DNA of 64,000 nucleotides from Boudabousia liubingyangii (GCF_001907245.1 NZ_MQSU01000003.1:411619-475618); one strand, 5' to 3'; counted from the stretch's first letter, positions 1 to 9,921 are shown. The notes: generated by a model from the letters alone, not told the origin. Translations and numbers: made by a program.

Positions 1-148
1 AAAAGCCGCAAAAACAAAAAATAACGTGTCCCAAATCCAGAAAAACGGCGAAAAATCCCGAATCTAGAGGGAGTGAAACCGTTTATTGATTGTTTTGAAG
101 AATCCGAACGAATAGGATTGAGAGTAGGAACAAGATAAGGACAGTGAA

Positions 149-685
149 ATGACCCAACAACAAGAGCCCGTAATCTACACTCCCTCTACCTCAAAAGTTA
201 GTGGGAGTAAGACATTCCTGCTGGTCGCAGTGCTAGCTGGAATCGTGGCAGCTTTTATTCCGCTGTATCCAGACCTAGATCTGACCCTGTTTAAGATCAT
301 GACGCAAGCAATAAGTGCGGATATTTCAATGAGCTGGGCCTGGGGAATCGCGACAGGACTACTTCTCTACTGCCTAGTCATAATCCTGCTACTTGTAAAC
401 TTCACCTCGAACTCGCAGATTCTTGATTTCATAACCGGAATCGTCGGGATTATCGGTGGAGCCGCAATCGGGTACTTCAACTACACTCTGCTATCGCAGA
501 TTCTTGAAATGCGTCGACTCATGGGAAACACAGTTTTCTCAGGTAGTTCTTACGCGATTGCAAACGGGATGATCTTTTTTACTGTCACTACGGTTGCTGT
601 TTTACTGGCCTCCTTGATCCTCATTGGGGCCGCAATTTGGAAAGAAAACCGGATTACAGCTAACTCCCAGAATCAGTTCATGTAA
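149..685 (+). CDS. Small polytopic membrane protein, function unknown
   Basis: A 178-residue protein with a short polar N-terminus and four hydrophobic segments near residues 22-42, 65-85, 92-115 and 135-160. An AAGGA-like ribosome site lies about 9 bases before the ATG. The first helix and the following short loop (VAAFIPLYPD) resemble the matching region of the next two genes (IAMFMPIVSG and VGVFMPALSN), and all three share the order hydrophilic N-terminus then four helices. I therefore read the three as diverged paralogues from local duplication. No catalytic motif is visible and I do not recognise the family. It lacks the glutamine-rich tail or head seen in its two neighbours. Confidence 0.75.
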   Translation: MTQQQEPVIYTPSTSKVSGSKTFLLVAVLAGIVAAFIPLYPDLDLTLFKIMTQAISADISMSWAWGIATGLLLYCLVIILLLVNFTSNSQILDFITGIVGIIGGAAIGYFNYTLLSQILEMRRLMGNTVFSGSSYAIANGMIFFTVTTVAVLLASLILIGAAIWKENRITANSQNQFM

Positions 686-860
686 AGCTACCGGGGAGTT
701 GCCGTTTTAGGTGGTTCCAAGGTCATGAATGGTGAACCTCTTGGGACAGCTGCGCTTTCTAGACTTAACTCTTAGGAAATCGCTAGTCAAAAACAGTTGT
801 TTTGGGATAGGTAGCGCACTAGGATAAGACCCGAATCACCAATAAAAAATGGAGACCCCC

Positions 861-1796
861 ATGGAACCTAATAATCAGAACCAAGCTGAGGGACAAAACT
901 CGGCAGAGGTAAAAGCTGAATACACCGCTTCTAGCTACCCGCCGCCGCCCGCCGCCCCGCAAGCTGAAGCTCAGCCCGCCCAGCCTGCTCAGCAGCAGTA
1001 TGGTCAGCAGTACGCTCAGCCGCAGGCAGCTCAGCAACAGTATGGCCAGCAGTACGGTCAGCAGTATGGTCAGCCTGCTCAGCAGCAGTATGGTCAGCAG
1101 TACGCTCAGCCGCAGGCAGCCCAGCAGCAGTACGGCCAACAGTACGGCCAGCCGGCCCAGCAGCAGTATGGTCAGCAGTACGCTCAGCCGCAGGCAGCCC
1201 AGCAGCAGTACGGCCAACAGTACGGCCAGCCCGCTCAGCAGCAGTATGGTCAGCAGTATGCCCAGCCGCAGTACGCCGCCCCCGCTTCTTTCATGGGTGC
1301 AAGCAATATCCAAAGCGGATTCCAGGCAACTGCCGCTCCCGCAGGTTCCGTAAAGGTAGACTTCAAAGCCGAACGTGACTGGCCACGAATCGCCCTCATG
1401 GCCTCCGCCTTCCTTGGCTTGATTGCCATGTTTATGCCTATCGTTTCGGGATACTCCGGCGGCATGCTAACCGGAATGAGCGGCATCGACTTCCTACCCG
1501 TGCTGCTACTCCTTGGCTACCTAGCAATCCTAGGCACCGCCGGTGCTCGCTTCTTCGTCAAGCAGCCCGGACTTGATATCTTCGCCGGGGTTTCTGGCAT
1601 CGTCAACGGTGTTGTCATGTTCTTCCTATCCAGCATGCTAATGATCGGTCTAAACTCGGTCAGCAACACGCTATTCGCGGCCGTGGGTAATGATTACGGT
1701 TCCTCTGCGGGAGCCGGTGTTTACCTATCCATCCTGTTCTCCATTGCTTGCTTCGTATTTGGCATCATGACCATCGTCAAGCGCAATGCTCAGTGA
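861..1796 (+). CDS. Membrane protein with Q/Y/A/P repeat N-terminus
   Basis: A 311-residue protein. Roughly residues 35-140 are low complexity built from Q, Y, G, A and P (units like QQYGQQYAQPQAA), and the rest has four hydrophobic segments. I start at 861 because GGAG lies 6 bases upstream; an in-frame ATG at 849 overlaps that GGAG and is less likely. The DNA repeats run with a 78-bp period (26 residues) after a first 90-bp unit. The membrane part resembles the genes at 149 and 2037. Tyr/Gln-rich repeats of this kind are typical of disordered, cytoplasm-facing, condensation-prone segments; that role is inference. A double hairpin terminator follows. The open reading frame on the opposite strand here is a composition artefact. 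Confidence 0.8.
   Translation: MEPNNQNQAEGQNSAEVKAEYTASSYPPPPAAPQAEAQPAQPAQQQYGQQYAQPQAAQQQYGQQYGQQYGQPAQQQYGQQYAQPQAAQQQYGQQYGQPAQQQYGQQYAQPQAAQQQYGQQYGQPAQQQYGQQYAQPQYAAPASFMGASNIQSGFQATAAPAGSVKVDFKAERDWPRIALMASAFLGLIAMFMPIVSGYSGGMLTGMSGIDFLPVLLLLGYLAILGTAGARFFVKQPGLDIFAGVSGIVNGVVMFFLSSMLMIGLNSVSNTLFAAVGNDYGSSAGAGVYLSILFSIACFVFGIMTIVKRNAQ
981..1272 (+). repeat. In-gene tandem repeats, 78-bp period
   Basis: The decamer agcagcagta followed by tggtcagcag recurs at 991, 1081, 1159 and 1237, giving spacings of 90, 78 and 78 bases. All spacings are multiples of three, so copy-number change keeps the reading frame. The extra 12 bases in the first unit encode one additional GQQY block. The repeat codes for the Q/Y/A/P segment of the membrane protein at 861. 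Confidence 0.9.
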
Positions 1797-1820
1797 TTTA
1801 ATGATTAGCTAATACGCTAT

Positions 1821-1906
1821 TGAGGGGCAACCACCCCTCAGCTTTGCCCCAGTAGGGAATCTGGCTAAAACCGATAAGTTTTAGTCAAACCCTACTGGGG
1901 CTTTTG
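1821..1906 (+). terminator. Double hairpin terminator after the repeat protein
   Basis: Two hairpins in tandem: TGAGGGG (1821-1827) pairs with CCCCTCA (1834-1840), then GCCCCAGTAGGG (1846-1857) pairs with CCCTACTGGGGC (1890-1901), with a nested CTAAAAC/GTTTTAG stem, followed by TTTT. It ends the transcript of the gene at 861. Confidence 0.8.
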
Positions 1907-2036
1907 CATTCAAACCGAAAAAACGTAACGCCTTAGACGGGGAAACTTACCCATGTAAATTGGCCAATTCTGGCTTGTTCCCTAACTCGGTGGCCCATAG
2001 GATTGAGGCAACTACCAAGCGAAATGGAGACCCAAA

Positions 2037-2699
2037 ATGGAAAACACCGCCCAGCCGCTAAATGCGAATAATACGCAACCAGTAAGGGCAAACACCTTTA
2101 ACCTACGTCGTAGCTGGTCACGGCTACTCTTGATCGTAGCTATCGGTGCCGGCCTAGTCGGTGTGTTTATGCCCGCTCTGAGCAACTTTCCGGTTAGCGT
2201 GATCGAGTTTGAAAACCCGTTTAGGCCGATGCTGATCGCGGCGATGCTGTTCTATATTGCGGCCTTGATCGTGCTGGTCGTCCGATTCTTCGTCCCCAAA
2301 ACCCTGCTAGATACGATCGGTACGGTCATAGCGATGCTGGGTGCCATCTTCATGATGTACGTGGCTGCACGGACCAAAACCCTGCTCGAGTACTTCTTCG
2401 GCCTAGCCCAAAAGCATGAGGTCCCGCAAGGGCTCTTCGATCTCTCAATGGGCAGCGGATACTCGTATCTGATTTACACCGGAATGGCAGTAGCCGTTCT
2501 GTCCTTGGTCCACTTCTTCGCCTACCCTCGACCCACGAAAGAGCTTGAAGTATCAGCTACTGAAGACGCGGCCACGGAACCTGTTAGTGCCCAGCAGCCT
2601 AGCTTAAACGAGCAGCAGGTTAACCTGATTAATCAGCAGGTAGACATTAACAACCAGCAGGTTGACCTCAATAACCAGCAGCTTGGTCTAAACGACTAA
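2037..2699 (+). CDS. Membrane protein with NQQVD repeat C-terminus
   Basis: A 220-residue protein with four hydrophobic segments (about residues 27-47, 60-82, 92-112 and 140-165) and a polar tail. The tail ends in short repeats of the type NQQVDLN (about residues 190-220). GGAG sits 7 bases before the ATG in the same context (AATGGAGACCC) as the gene at 861, which supports both start choices. It resembles the genes at 149 and 861 in helix order and in the VFMPALS-type loop. Here the glutamine-rich segment lies at the C-terminus instead of the N-terminus. Function is unknown. Its stop overlaps the stop of the convergent amidotransferase gene by a few bases. Confidence 0.8.
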   Translation: MENTAQPLNANNTQPVRANTFNLRRSWSRLLLIVAIGAGLVGVFMPALSNFPVSVIEFENPFRPMLIAAMLFYIAALIVLVVRFFVPKTLLDTIGTVIAMLGAIFMMYVAARTKTLLEYFFGLAQKHEVPQGLFDLSMGSGYSYLIYTGMAVAVLSLVHFFAYPRPTKELEVSATEDAATEPVSAQQPSLNEQQVNLINQQVDINNQQVDLNNQQLGLND

Positions 2700-3460
2700 C
2701 AGTCGCTCAGGAAAGCGCCCACCAGAGCCAGCCCAAAATCCTCATTAAACTGGGCAAATCCCTGGGCTTCCTGGAGGGCTTTCTGACGGATCGCGGCCAC
2801 CTGCGGAGCTTGCTTGCCGGCCTTAAAGGCAGTCTTAGCTACCCAGGTGGCCAACTTCTGTGCCGTAACCTCCGGATGGTGCTGGAACGCCAATAGGGAA
2901 CCCAAACGCCAAGTATGGTTCGGGCACTTTGCCGAGGCCGCCAACAAAGTAGCCCCCTCGGGCAACTCCACTACCGCATCGTCATGAGAAACCGGCACCC
3001 GGGGAGCCTGCCGCATCGCCAACTTAGCGGAACCAGACCGCAAAGCCGGGCCCAACCAGCGGTCATCCTTCGCACCCGGACGCAAAATATACTTGACCAT
3101 ACCTTCCTCGCCCTGGCCCTCAGCCGGGCAAGCACACTGGCCGCCAAAAGCCTCAGCTGCAATCTGAGCGCCTAAACAAATCGCCAAAACCGGAACCTCA
3201 GCGGCCACAGCCTGACGCAAGAACTCTGCCAAGTCCGTAACCCAAGGATTCTGGTCGCCACTGTGCGCGCTCATCGTCCCACCCAGGACCACCACGCCCC
3301 GGACCTGATCCGAAAAGGCGGGCACGCCCTCGGCGCTCAAAGAAACCTCACGAAGTTCCCAATCAACCGGGCCCTTATCAGCCGCGAAAGTACGAATCCA
3401 GCCGGGAACCTGACCGCCATCAACCTCCGGGTCCGGACGCAAAATCAAAATCTCAGACAT
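2696..3460 (-). CDS. Class I glutamine amidotransferase-like protein
   Basis: A 254-residue protein of the stand-alone GATase1 type (GMP-synthase-amidotransferase-like, COG0518). The nucleophile elbow AICLGAQ places the catalytic Cys near residue 95, and FQHHPEV supplies the His and Glu of the triad near 193-195. The oxyanion strand VVVLGGTMSAH precedes them. It has no synthetase domain, so it may hydrolyse a gamma-glutamyl substrate; the substrate cannot be told from sequence. It lies 9 bases downstream of the SGNH hydrolase gene on the same strand, so the two may share a transcript with ung. Confidence 0.88.
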   Translation of the reverse strand: MSEILILRPDPEVDGGQVPGWIRTFAADKGPVDWELREVSLSAEGVPAFSDQVRGVVVLGGTMSAHSGDQNPWVTDLAEFLRQAVAAEVPVLAICLGAQIAAEAFGGQCACPAEGQGEEGMVKYILRPGAKDDRWLGPALRSGSAKLAMRQAPRVPVSHDDAVVELPEGATLLAASAKCPNHTWRLGSLLAFQHHPEVTAQKLATWVAKTAFKAGKQAPQVAAIRQKALQEAQGFAQFNEDFGLALVGAFLSDC

Positions 3461-3469
3461 AAAAACTCC

Positions 3470-4435
3470 TTAGTACGCGCTGACTGACAAAAGTTCTGGA
3501 CGCTTAGCCAAAATCCGATCCCCACTGGAACGGCCCCGCAGATGACGGCCCACCCACGGAAGAAAATCACGCCGCACCCAAGCTAGGTCATCCTGCCAAG
3601 TCGGTTCGGTTTCCGCCCAGCCCTCCGGCACCGCCTGCCAAACCGGCACATCGGTCGGAATCGGGACCTCACCTGGGCCCAAAGTGCGTTCATGATCCGG
3701 CACGAACTCCCAGCCCAGCGCATTCAAAGCCCCACGAGAAAGCACCTCATGGCCAGTGGGAGTCAAATGAATCCGGTCCGCGGCCCACGCCGGCCAAGTC
3801 CGCAAAGCCGCCAAACCCCACTGATCAATAACAAAGACGTTGGGGTAGCGCCGCGCAATCGACCAAATATGGGAGTTCAAAATAGCGTTCGGGCCCCTAG
3901 TTTTCTCAATCAGTCCGCCGTCAGCAGCGTTCGAACTAGTACACAGAATCACCGCTGCGCCGGCCTGTAAACACTGCTGAACCCCCGACTCTAGGAGGGC
4001 CGCCAGTCGGTCCGGAGTTGACTTCGGCCGCAGCAGGTCATTGCCGCCACCAACCAGCGAAACCACCGTGGGCTCAAGCTCCAAGGCTCTAGGAAGCTGC
4101 TCTTCGATAATCGGGGCTAGTAGCTTCCCCCGGATAGCTAGGTTGGCGTACTGGGTTTCCGGTAGGCCCGCCTGGGTGCGAATCCCAGAAAACTTCGCGG
4201 CCAAACGATCTGTCCAACCGCGGAACCGACCATTGGCACCCGGATCCATTAGCCCCTCAGAGAAGGAATCGCCAATGGCCACGTAACGTGCCATCGCTTC
4301 GGCTGGCAGGGCAGCGGGCACCCCAGCTTCCTGGCGCACCCGATATTCGGCCGAGGACGCTACCACCGGCTGTTCTTTGGCGGCCGGTTTTTCCTTGCCC
4401 AGATGACGATTTTGGCGATTTTTCCTGGTGGACAT
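3470..4435 (-). CDS. SGNH/GDSL-family hydrolase
   Basis: A 321-residue protein with the SGNH blocks: GDSFSEG (catalytic Ser), a Gly-containing block II, GGNDLL (Asn) and DRIHLTPTGH (Asp and His). This points to esterase, lipase or acyl-carbohydrate esterase activity; the substrate is unknown. A basic N-terminus (STRKNRQNRH) and no clear signal peptide suggest a cytoplasmic protein. I prefer the ATG at 4435, just after the ung stop; an in-frame ATG at 4453 would overlap ung and cannot be excluded. About 75 C-terminal residues follow the last block and include several Trp. It appears to be transcribed with ung. Confidence 0.87.
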   Translation of the reverse strand: MSTRKNRQNRHLGKEKPAAKEQPVVASSAEYRVRQEAGVPAALPAEAMARYVAIGDSFSEGLMDPGANGRFRGWTDRLAAKFSGIRTQAGLPETQYANLAIRGKLLAPIIEEQLPRALELEPTVVSLVGGGNDLLRPKSTPDRLAALLESGVQQCLQAGAAVILCTSSNAADGGLIEKTRGPNAILNSHIWSIARRYPNVFVIDQWGLAALRTWPAWAADRIHLTPTGHEVLSRGALNALGWEFVPDHERTLGPGEVPIPTDVPVWQAVPEGWAETEPTWQDDLAWVRRDFLPWVGRHLRGRSSGDRILAKRPELLSVSAY

Positions 4436-4437
4436 GA

Positions 4438-5109
4438 TTACGGCAATCTCCAATCGATGGGCCGTTGACCGCGCTGGGTCAAAATCTGATTAATCTGTGA
4501 AAAAGGCCTAGAACCGAAGAAGCCACGACGGGCCGACAGGGGAGAGGGATGCGGGGCGCAAACCTGCGGGCACCGGTCCAAGTGCACGCCCAAAGCCTGC
4601 GCCGGGCGACCCCACAGTACCGCCACCGGCGGAACCTCTAAACCGTTAAGGATTTCTAAAGCGGCCCCGGTGAACTCTTGCCAACCTAGGCGATCGTGTC
4701 CCTTCGCCTGTCCTTCCGGGACGGTCAAAATCGTGTTGAGTAGCATGACGCCCTGATCGGCCCAGGGGCGCAGGTCCCCACTGCTTGGGTAGGGGAGTCC
4801 CAGATCGTCCTGTAGTTCTTGGTAAATATTTCTGAGCGAACGAGGTAGCTCCACCCCGGGCCGGACAGAGAAACTTAGCCCCATGGCATGGCCTGCCGTC
4901 GGGTAGGGGTCCTGACCCAGAATCAGGACTTTGACGTCTGAAAGGGGCCTAGAGAAAGCCGCAAAAATATCGTCCGAGGGCGGGAAAACTACCTCGCCCT
5001 GGGCCTTACGTTCCCGGACGCGCGCTAAGACCTGTTCTAGCTGGGGTAGCGCAGGGAGTAGCGCCGTGGCCCACTGGGGGTCAAAGCCGGGCGGGAAAGA
5101 GGCATTCAT
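4438..5109 (-). CDS. ung: Uracil-DNA glycosylase, family 1
   Basis: It removes uracil from DNA and starts base-excision repair. The start at 5109 gives 223 residues, the normal family size; a longer in-frame extension to 5394 would run through the promoter of the divergent gene and has no homology. Motif 1 is GQDPYPTAGHAMGLSFSV; the water-activating Asp is present, and the Pro-Thr after GQDPY is the common actinobacterial variant of GQDPYH. The minor-groove loop HPSPLSARRGFFGSRPFS and the strand VAVLWGRPAQ are intact. First gene of a minus-strand unit with the SGNH hydrolase and amidotransferase; divergent from the LytR_C gene. Confidence 0.97.
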   Translation of the reverse strand: MNASFPPGFDPQWATALLPALPQLEQVLARVRERKAQGEVVFPPSDDIFAAFSRPLSDVKVLILGQDPYPTAGHAMGLSFSVRPGVELPRSLRNIYQELQDDLGLPYPSSGDLRPWADQGVMLLNTILTVPEGQAKGHDRLGWQEFTGAALEILNGLEVPPVAVLWGRPAQALGVHLDRCPQVCAPHPSPLSARRGFFGSRPFSQINQILTQRGQRPIDWRLP

Positions 5110-5189
5110 GGGCCTTATTCTAACGGTCTTTTTTGTCACTCCGCGCGTCGCCATGGGCTTTGCGGGCTGCTTTGACGTAGCCTTAGGGT

Positions 5190-5801
5190 GTGAGTAAGAC
5201 AAATTATGAGCCTGACGAATTTGACGAAGCCGCACAGAACGGTCCTCGTGGAGTCCACCGTGCCCCCGAACCCTGGTGGCGCTGGATGGTCCCCTTCCTA
5301 GTAGTGCTATTGCTAGTGCCGATCGTGGCCTGGGGCAGCATGTACCTACTAACCAACAACGGGGCAGACCTACCGTCCCGTCTGAAGCCGTCAACCGCAG
5401 AGTCCACCGTCAGTGCGACTACTGAAGCAGCTCCGAGTGCTGAAGCCCCCAAGGCCGATGAACCGGCCAAACCGGTTGAAGCCACCCAGGAAGCCACCGA
5501 AGAAAAGCCCGCAGCTGACAAGGCCAACGCCGATATCGTGGTCCTAAACGGAGCCAGTGTTAACGGCCTAGCTGCCTCTGTAGTTGCCAAGCTCAAGGAC
5601 GCCGGCTTCAAGGAAGGCACCGCCGCTAACGCCAACGGCTGGGCCTCTAAGACCTCCGTTGTCTACTACCCGTCAGATGAGTACAAGGCACTAGCTGAAG
5701 AAGCTGCTAAGACCCTAGGGATCGAAGAGGTTAAGTCTTACCCTGAAGCTCCCAATAAGAAGGGCATCACCGTACTTCTGCGCAAGGACTACCGTCAGTA
5801 A
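5190..5801 (+). CDS. Membrane-anchored LytR_C-domain protein
   Basis: A 203-residue protein starting at GTG. It has a short cytoplasmic N-terminus, one membrane helix at about residues 32-54, an extracellular Ala/Glu/Pro/Lys-rich linker (about 70-115) and a C-terminal LytR_C domain (about 116-203, beginning IVVLNGASVNGLA). In actinobacteria this domain occurs on LytR-CpsA-Psr wall-polymer ligases and on stand-alone membrane anchors like this one; its function is not settled. The catalytic LCP domain is absent, so it is not itself a ligase. It is divergent from ung and followed by a strong hairpin. Confidence 0.85.
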   Translation: MSKTNYEPDEFDEAAQNGPRGVHRAPEPWWRWMVPFLVVLLLVPIVAWGSMYLLTNNGADLPSRLKPSTAESTVSATTEAAPSAEAPKADEPAKPVEATQEATEEKPAADKANADIVVLNGASVNGLAASVVAKLKDAGFKEGTAANANGWASKTSVVYYPSDEYKALAEEAAKTLGIEEVKSYPEAPNKKGITVLLRKDYRQ

Positions 5802-5835
5802 AAGCACGGGTCCCAACAAAGCACAAAGCTAAAAG

Positions 5836-5873
5836 CTGGCGCTCCACCGAAAAGGTGGGGCGCTTTGCTTTTC
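5836..5873 (+). terminator. Hairpin terminator after LytR_C gene
   Basis: GCGCTCCACC (5839-5848) pairs with GGTGGGGCGC (5854-5863) around a GAAAA loop and is followed by TTTGCTTTT. It separates the LytR_C gene from the groEL promoter region. Confidence 0.85.
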
Positions 5874-5910
5874 GCCCACAGGTGAGGTTATCCCCAAGAG
5901 GCCCAAAAAG

Positions 5911-5937
5911 TTTGCACTCTGGGCTTGAGAGTGCCAA
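5911..5937 (+). promoter_or_regulatory. CIRCE operator 1 upstream of groEL
   Basis: TTTGCACTC, nine bases, GAGTGCCAA. This matches the HrcA operator consensus TTAGCACTC-N9-GAGTGCTAA with few changes, and the outer bases still pair (TTNGCACTC/GAGTGCCAA). It is the upstream member of a tandem pair. Confidence 0.9.
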
Positions 5938-5944
5938 ACTTTCT

Positions 5945-5971
5945 TTAGCACTCGAAGCCTATGAGTGATAA
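5945..5971 (+). promoter_or_regulatory. CIRCE operator 2 upstream of groEL
   Basis: TTAGCACTC, nine bases, GAGTGATAA; one base off the HrcA consensus. Its first base lies 34 bases after the first base of the other CIRCE copy, about three helical turns. It ends 117 bases before the groEL ATG. Confidence 0.94.
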
Positions 5972-6061
5972 AAACCAAGGCGTAAACGTGAGATTTACGA
6001 GCTTATGGGAAATGAACATGAGTTTCTAAATCGTCCGTCGCGGGCACGTAAACGCCGCTGA

Positions 6062-7723
<1,662 letters not shown>

Positions 7724-7780
7724 GCCGACCAGCTCAGCTAAACCCAAACGCTGCACCCTAATCGGGTAACACGTAAAGCC

Positions 7781-7826
7781 AGAGGGACGGTCCCGCGGAG
7801 AAATCCGCTAAGACCGTCCCTCTTGC
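7781..7826. terminator. Bidirectional terminator between groEL and WXG100 gene
   Basis: AGAGGGACGGTC (7781-7792) pairs perfectly with GACCGTCCCTCT (7812-7823); an inner GCGGA/TCCGC stem stacks in the loop, and TT follows. It lies between two convergent genes and can serve both. Confidence 0.87.
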
Positions 7827-7863
7827 TATGCCCGCAAAAAGCAGGAAAAGTAGTTCCTAAACG

Positions 7864-8154
7864 TTAGAAGGAGAAGAGCGAATGAGCTTGAGATTCTGCG
7901 TCGGCGTAGGTCTGTGCCGCCAGCATCATGCGCTTAGAAAGATCCTCTAAAGCCTGATCAACCTGAGCCTGAACCGCCTGCCATTGAGAAACAGACTGGG
8001 CAAAAGCCACTTGGGCGGCACCTTGCCAGTTATTCTGCAAAGACTGAAGCTGAGCAATGATGCTCTGCACCTCTGCCCGAATTTGAGCGCCAGCTGCACT
8101 GGTTGCCGAACTAGCGGCCGAAATCTGGGCTGAATCAACATTAAAAGCACTCAC
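7864..8154 (-). CDS. WXG100-family (ESAT-6-like) protein
   Basis: A 96-residue helical protein with the hairpin motif W43-Q-G45 (NNWQGAA) and Y83-ADA-E87, the YxxxD/E type VII secretion signal. It starts at GTG with a GGAGGTG ribosome site. Such proteins form helical-hairpin dimers exported by ESX/type VII systems. No partner, EccC ATPase or LXG toxin is near, so it is an orphan here and would depend on machinery elsewhere. It lies downstream of the HD-like gene on the same strand, about 100 bases apart. Confidence 0.9.
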   Translation of the reverse strand: MSAFNVDSAQISAASSATSAAGAQIRAEVQSIIAQLQSLQNNWQGAAQVAFAQSVSQWQAVQAQVDQALEDLSKRMMLAAQTYADAESQAHSLFSF

Positions 8155-8262
8155 TGTGCACCTCCGAAGGTAAGAAATAATTACCTAACCAGAGTGCCCG
8201 TAGGCCGGCTATAAAAAGTTCGCAGCGCCCTCGTAATGTGGAAAAGGCGAAACGGGGAAAAG

Positions 8263-9921
8263 TTACTTGGTATCTTCTTCCGGCGGAGTCATCTGCGGGA
8301 TACCCGGGGCCAGATCGCGACTCAACTTCAAAGCACGCATCTGGGCCGTATCCAAACAATCGTCCGCATACTCAAGCGTAGAGGTAATCAAAGCACGGGA
8401 ATCTTCCTCATCATCCTCATCTGGTTCACCCAGATTACGACGGCGAGGAACCTCCGGAGTGTCTTCCTTCGGCTCTTCCTCGGCCTCAGTTTCCTGGCGC
8501 TCTTCAAGGTCTTCAACCTCTTCCAGCTCAGCCAGTTTCGCAAGCTGATCCTCAGAGGGGACATGACGCAGATCAATACCCTGTACCGGGGTCGCGGATT
8601 CTTGATCCACCGTCGGTACCGGGGCTTCAGAGGCTACCTGGGCGGCAGCGGCGGCTCCCACGGAAAGCTGGTCATTCGCTCCCTGCTCTTTGACGGAAGC
8701 AGAATCAAAATAGGATTCATCCTCAAGTCCCGAACGTAAGGAATCGCCATCAGAAGGAGCCTCAGAAGAATCCCCGACAGGAAGCTCGCCAGAAACCGGC
8801 TCCGGTTCGCGAAGTGCCAGGTCCTGCTCAATATCGGTCATCTCCAAAGAGGAAGCGGCTACCGAACCAGAAGTCACCGGAATCTCATCGGTGACAGCCT
8901 CCGGCTCGCGCACCTTAACTGGGGCCGAATCATCCAAGGCTGAATCAGCTTGGGTCGAATCAGCCGAGGCCGGGGTACTTGAGGGTGAATCCGTACCAGT
9001 TAGGGAAGCAGTGGCCGTAACCGAAGCTGAATCCTCACTGTCAGAAGTAAAAGAACCTCCCTCAGAAGTGCTAAAGGAAGCCATAGGGTGGTGGCCCAAC
9101 TGGCCCTCTTGGGGGTCGGTAACGGCGACGGCCGCAACGGGGCGGGCCAACGGGTCAGAAAGCTCGTCCGAAGGATCCCCGGAAGGAGTGGGCAGATGAG
9201 CCTCAGCGATCTGCTCAGAGACTTCCTCGGGAGCGAAAGATTCAAGTTTCGTGCGGACCTTGGCCAGTTCCGCCTCAAGGTTTTCTTTGGCACGATCTTC
9301 CCACTGGGTACCAAGGGGAGAAACGAATAGGGGACGGCGGGCCAGCAAGTGCTCAATAATGACGGCTCTAGCGGCGTAGAAACGAGGAGCGGGAATATGC
9401 GCATATTCCTCGGCAATTGCCTCAGTGTATTTGCGGTAGTCCTGCGGGGGAGCGGCCAGCATGGAAAGCTCCGCATCGACCAGCACCGAAGCGTCAGTGT
9501 CATCTTCGGGGGCCTGGTGCTTACCGAGGGTCATAATGAGGGAGGCAATACGTTCAGTATTTTCTTCCGGTACGCCCAACTCGGTTAGGTCCGCTACCGC
9601 GAAATCGGCCGAGGGGGCCATGACCTCTCCCGCTTCACCCGAATAGGCTTCCGATTCAGCAGTGTTAAAGACCGCGCCATGGTACCAAGCGGCCATGCGG
9701 AGCATTTCAGGATTGTGGGAAGCGGAAATAATTTCATCCAGGGAGGCCAAGGTATTAATCAAGTGCCTTTGGTTGTGGAAGATGCGTTCGGGTGCGGACC
9801 AGCGCTCGATTAAGGCTCGGCAATGTTCCACCAGCGTGTCTTTATCCGCCGTTGCGCCGATAGCCTGCGCTGAACGAACATACGCAGATACCAACCACTG
9901 TGGTGCGTCACTGACGCCCAT
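8263..9921 (-). CDS. HD-superfamily-like protein with long acidic tail
   Basis: A 552-residue protein. Residues 1 to about 215 resemble the predicted metal-dependent HD phosphohydrolases of COG4339: FHNQRHL (48-54) matches the usual YHNxxHL, and AAWYHGAVF (77-85) matches AAWFHDAVY, except that the Asp of the HD pair is Gly. A later EYAHIP stretch also matches the family. The remaining ~330 residues are rich in Ser, Glu, Asp, Ala and Pro, ending DEDDEEDSRALITS..., and are probably disordered. I chose ATG at 9921 (AAAGG 8 bases upstream) over an in-frame GTG at 9930. Loss of the Asp may impair metal binding. Substrate unknown. Confidence 0.72.
   Translation of the reverse strand: MGVSDAPQWLVSAYVRSAQAIGATADKDTLVEHCRALIERWSAPERIFHNQRHLINTLASLDEIISASHNPEMLRMAAWYHGAVFNTAESEAYSGEAGEVMAPSADFAVADLTELGVPEENTERIASLIMTLGKHQAPEDDTDASVLVDAELSMLAAPPQDYRKYTEAIAEEYAHIPAPRFYAARAVIIEHLLARRPLFVSPLGTQWEDRAKENLEAELAKVRTKLESFAPEEVSEQIAEAHLPTPSGDPSDELSDPLARPVAAVAVTDPQEGQLGHHPMASFSTSEGGSFTSDSEDSASVTATASLTGTDSPSSTPASADSTQADSALDDSAPVKVREPEAVTDEIPVTSGSVAASSLEMTDIEQDLALREPEPVSGELPVGDSSEAPSDGDSLRSGLEDESYFDSASVKEQGANDQLSVGAAAAAQVASEAPVPTVDQESATPVQGIDLRHVPSEDQLAKLAELEEVEDLEERQETEAEEEPKEDTPEVPRRRNLGEPDEDDEEDSRALITSTLEYADDCLDTAQMRALKLSRDLAPGIPQMTPPEEDTK

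Noticed and set aside
819..1313. Leu-rich open frame opposite the Q/Y/A/P repeat gene
   Set aside because: It is the mirror of the CAG/CAGC repeats; no ribosome site and no family, while the plus frame has both a ribosome site and paralogues.
5110..5394. N-terminal extension of ung up to 5394
   Set aside because: It would cover the divergent promoter and start of the LytR_C gene and has no homology; the 5109 start gives normal ung length.
8300..9600. Several plus-strand frames opposite the acidic tail of the HD-like protein
   Set aside because: Mirror frames of Ser/Glu/Asp-rich codons; no ribosome sites or homology.
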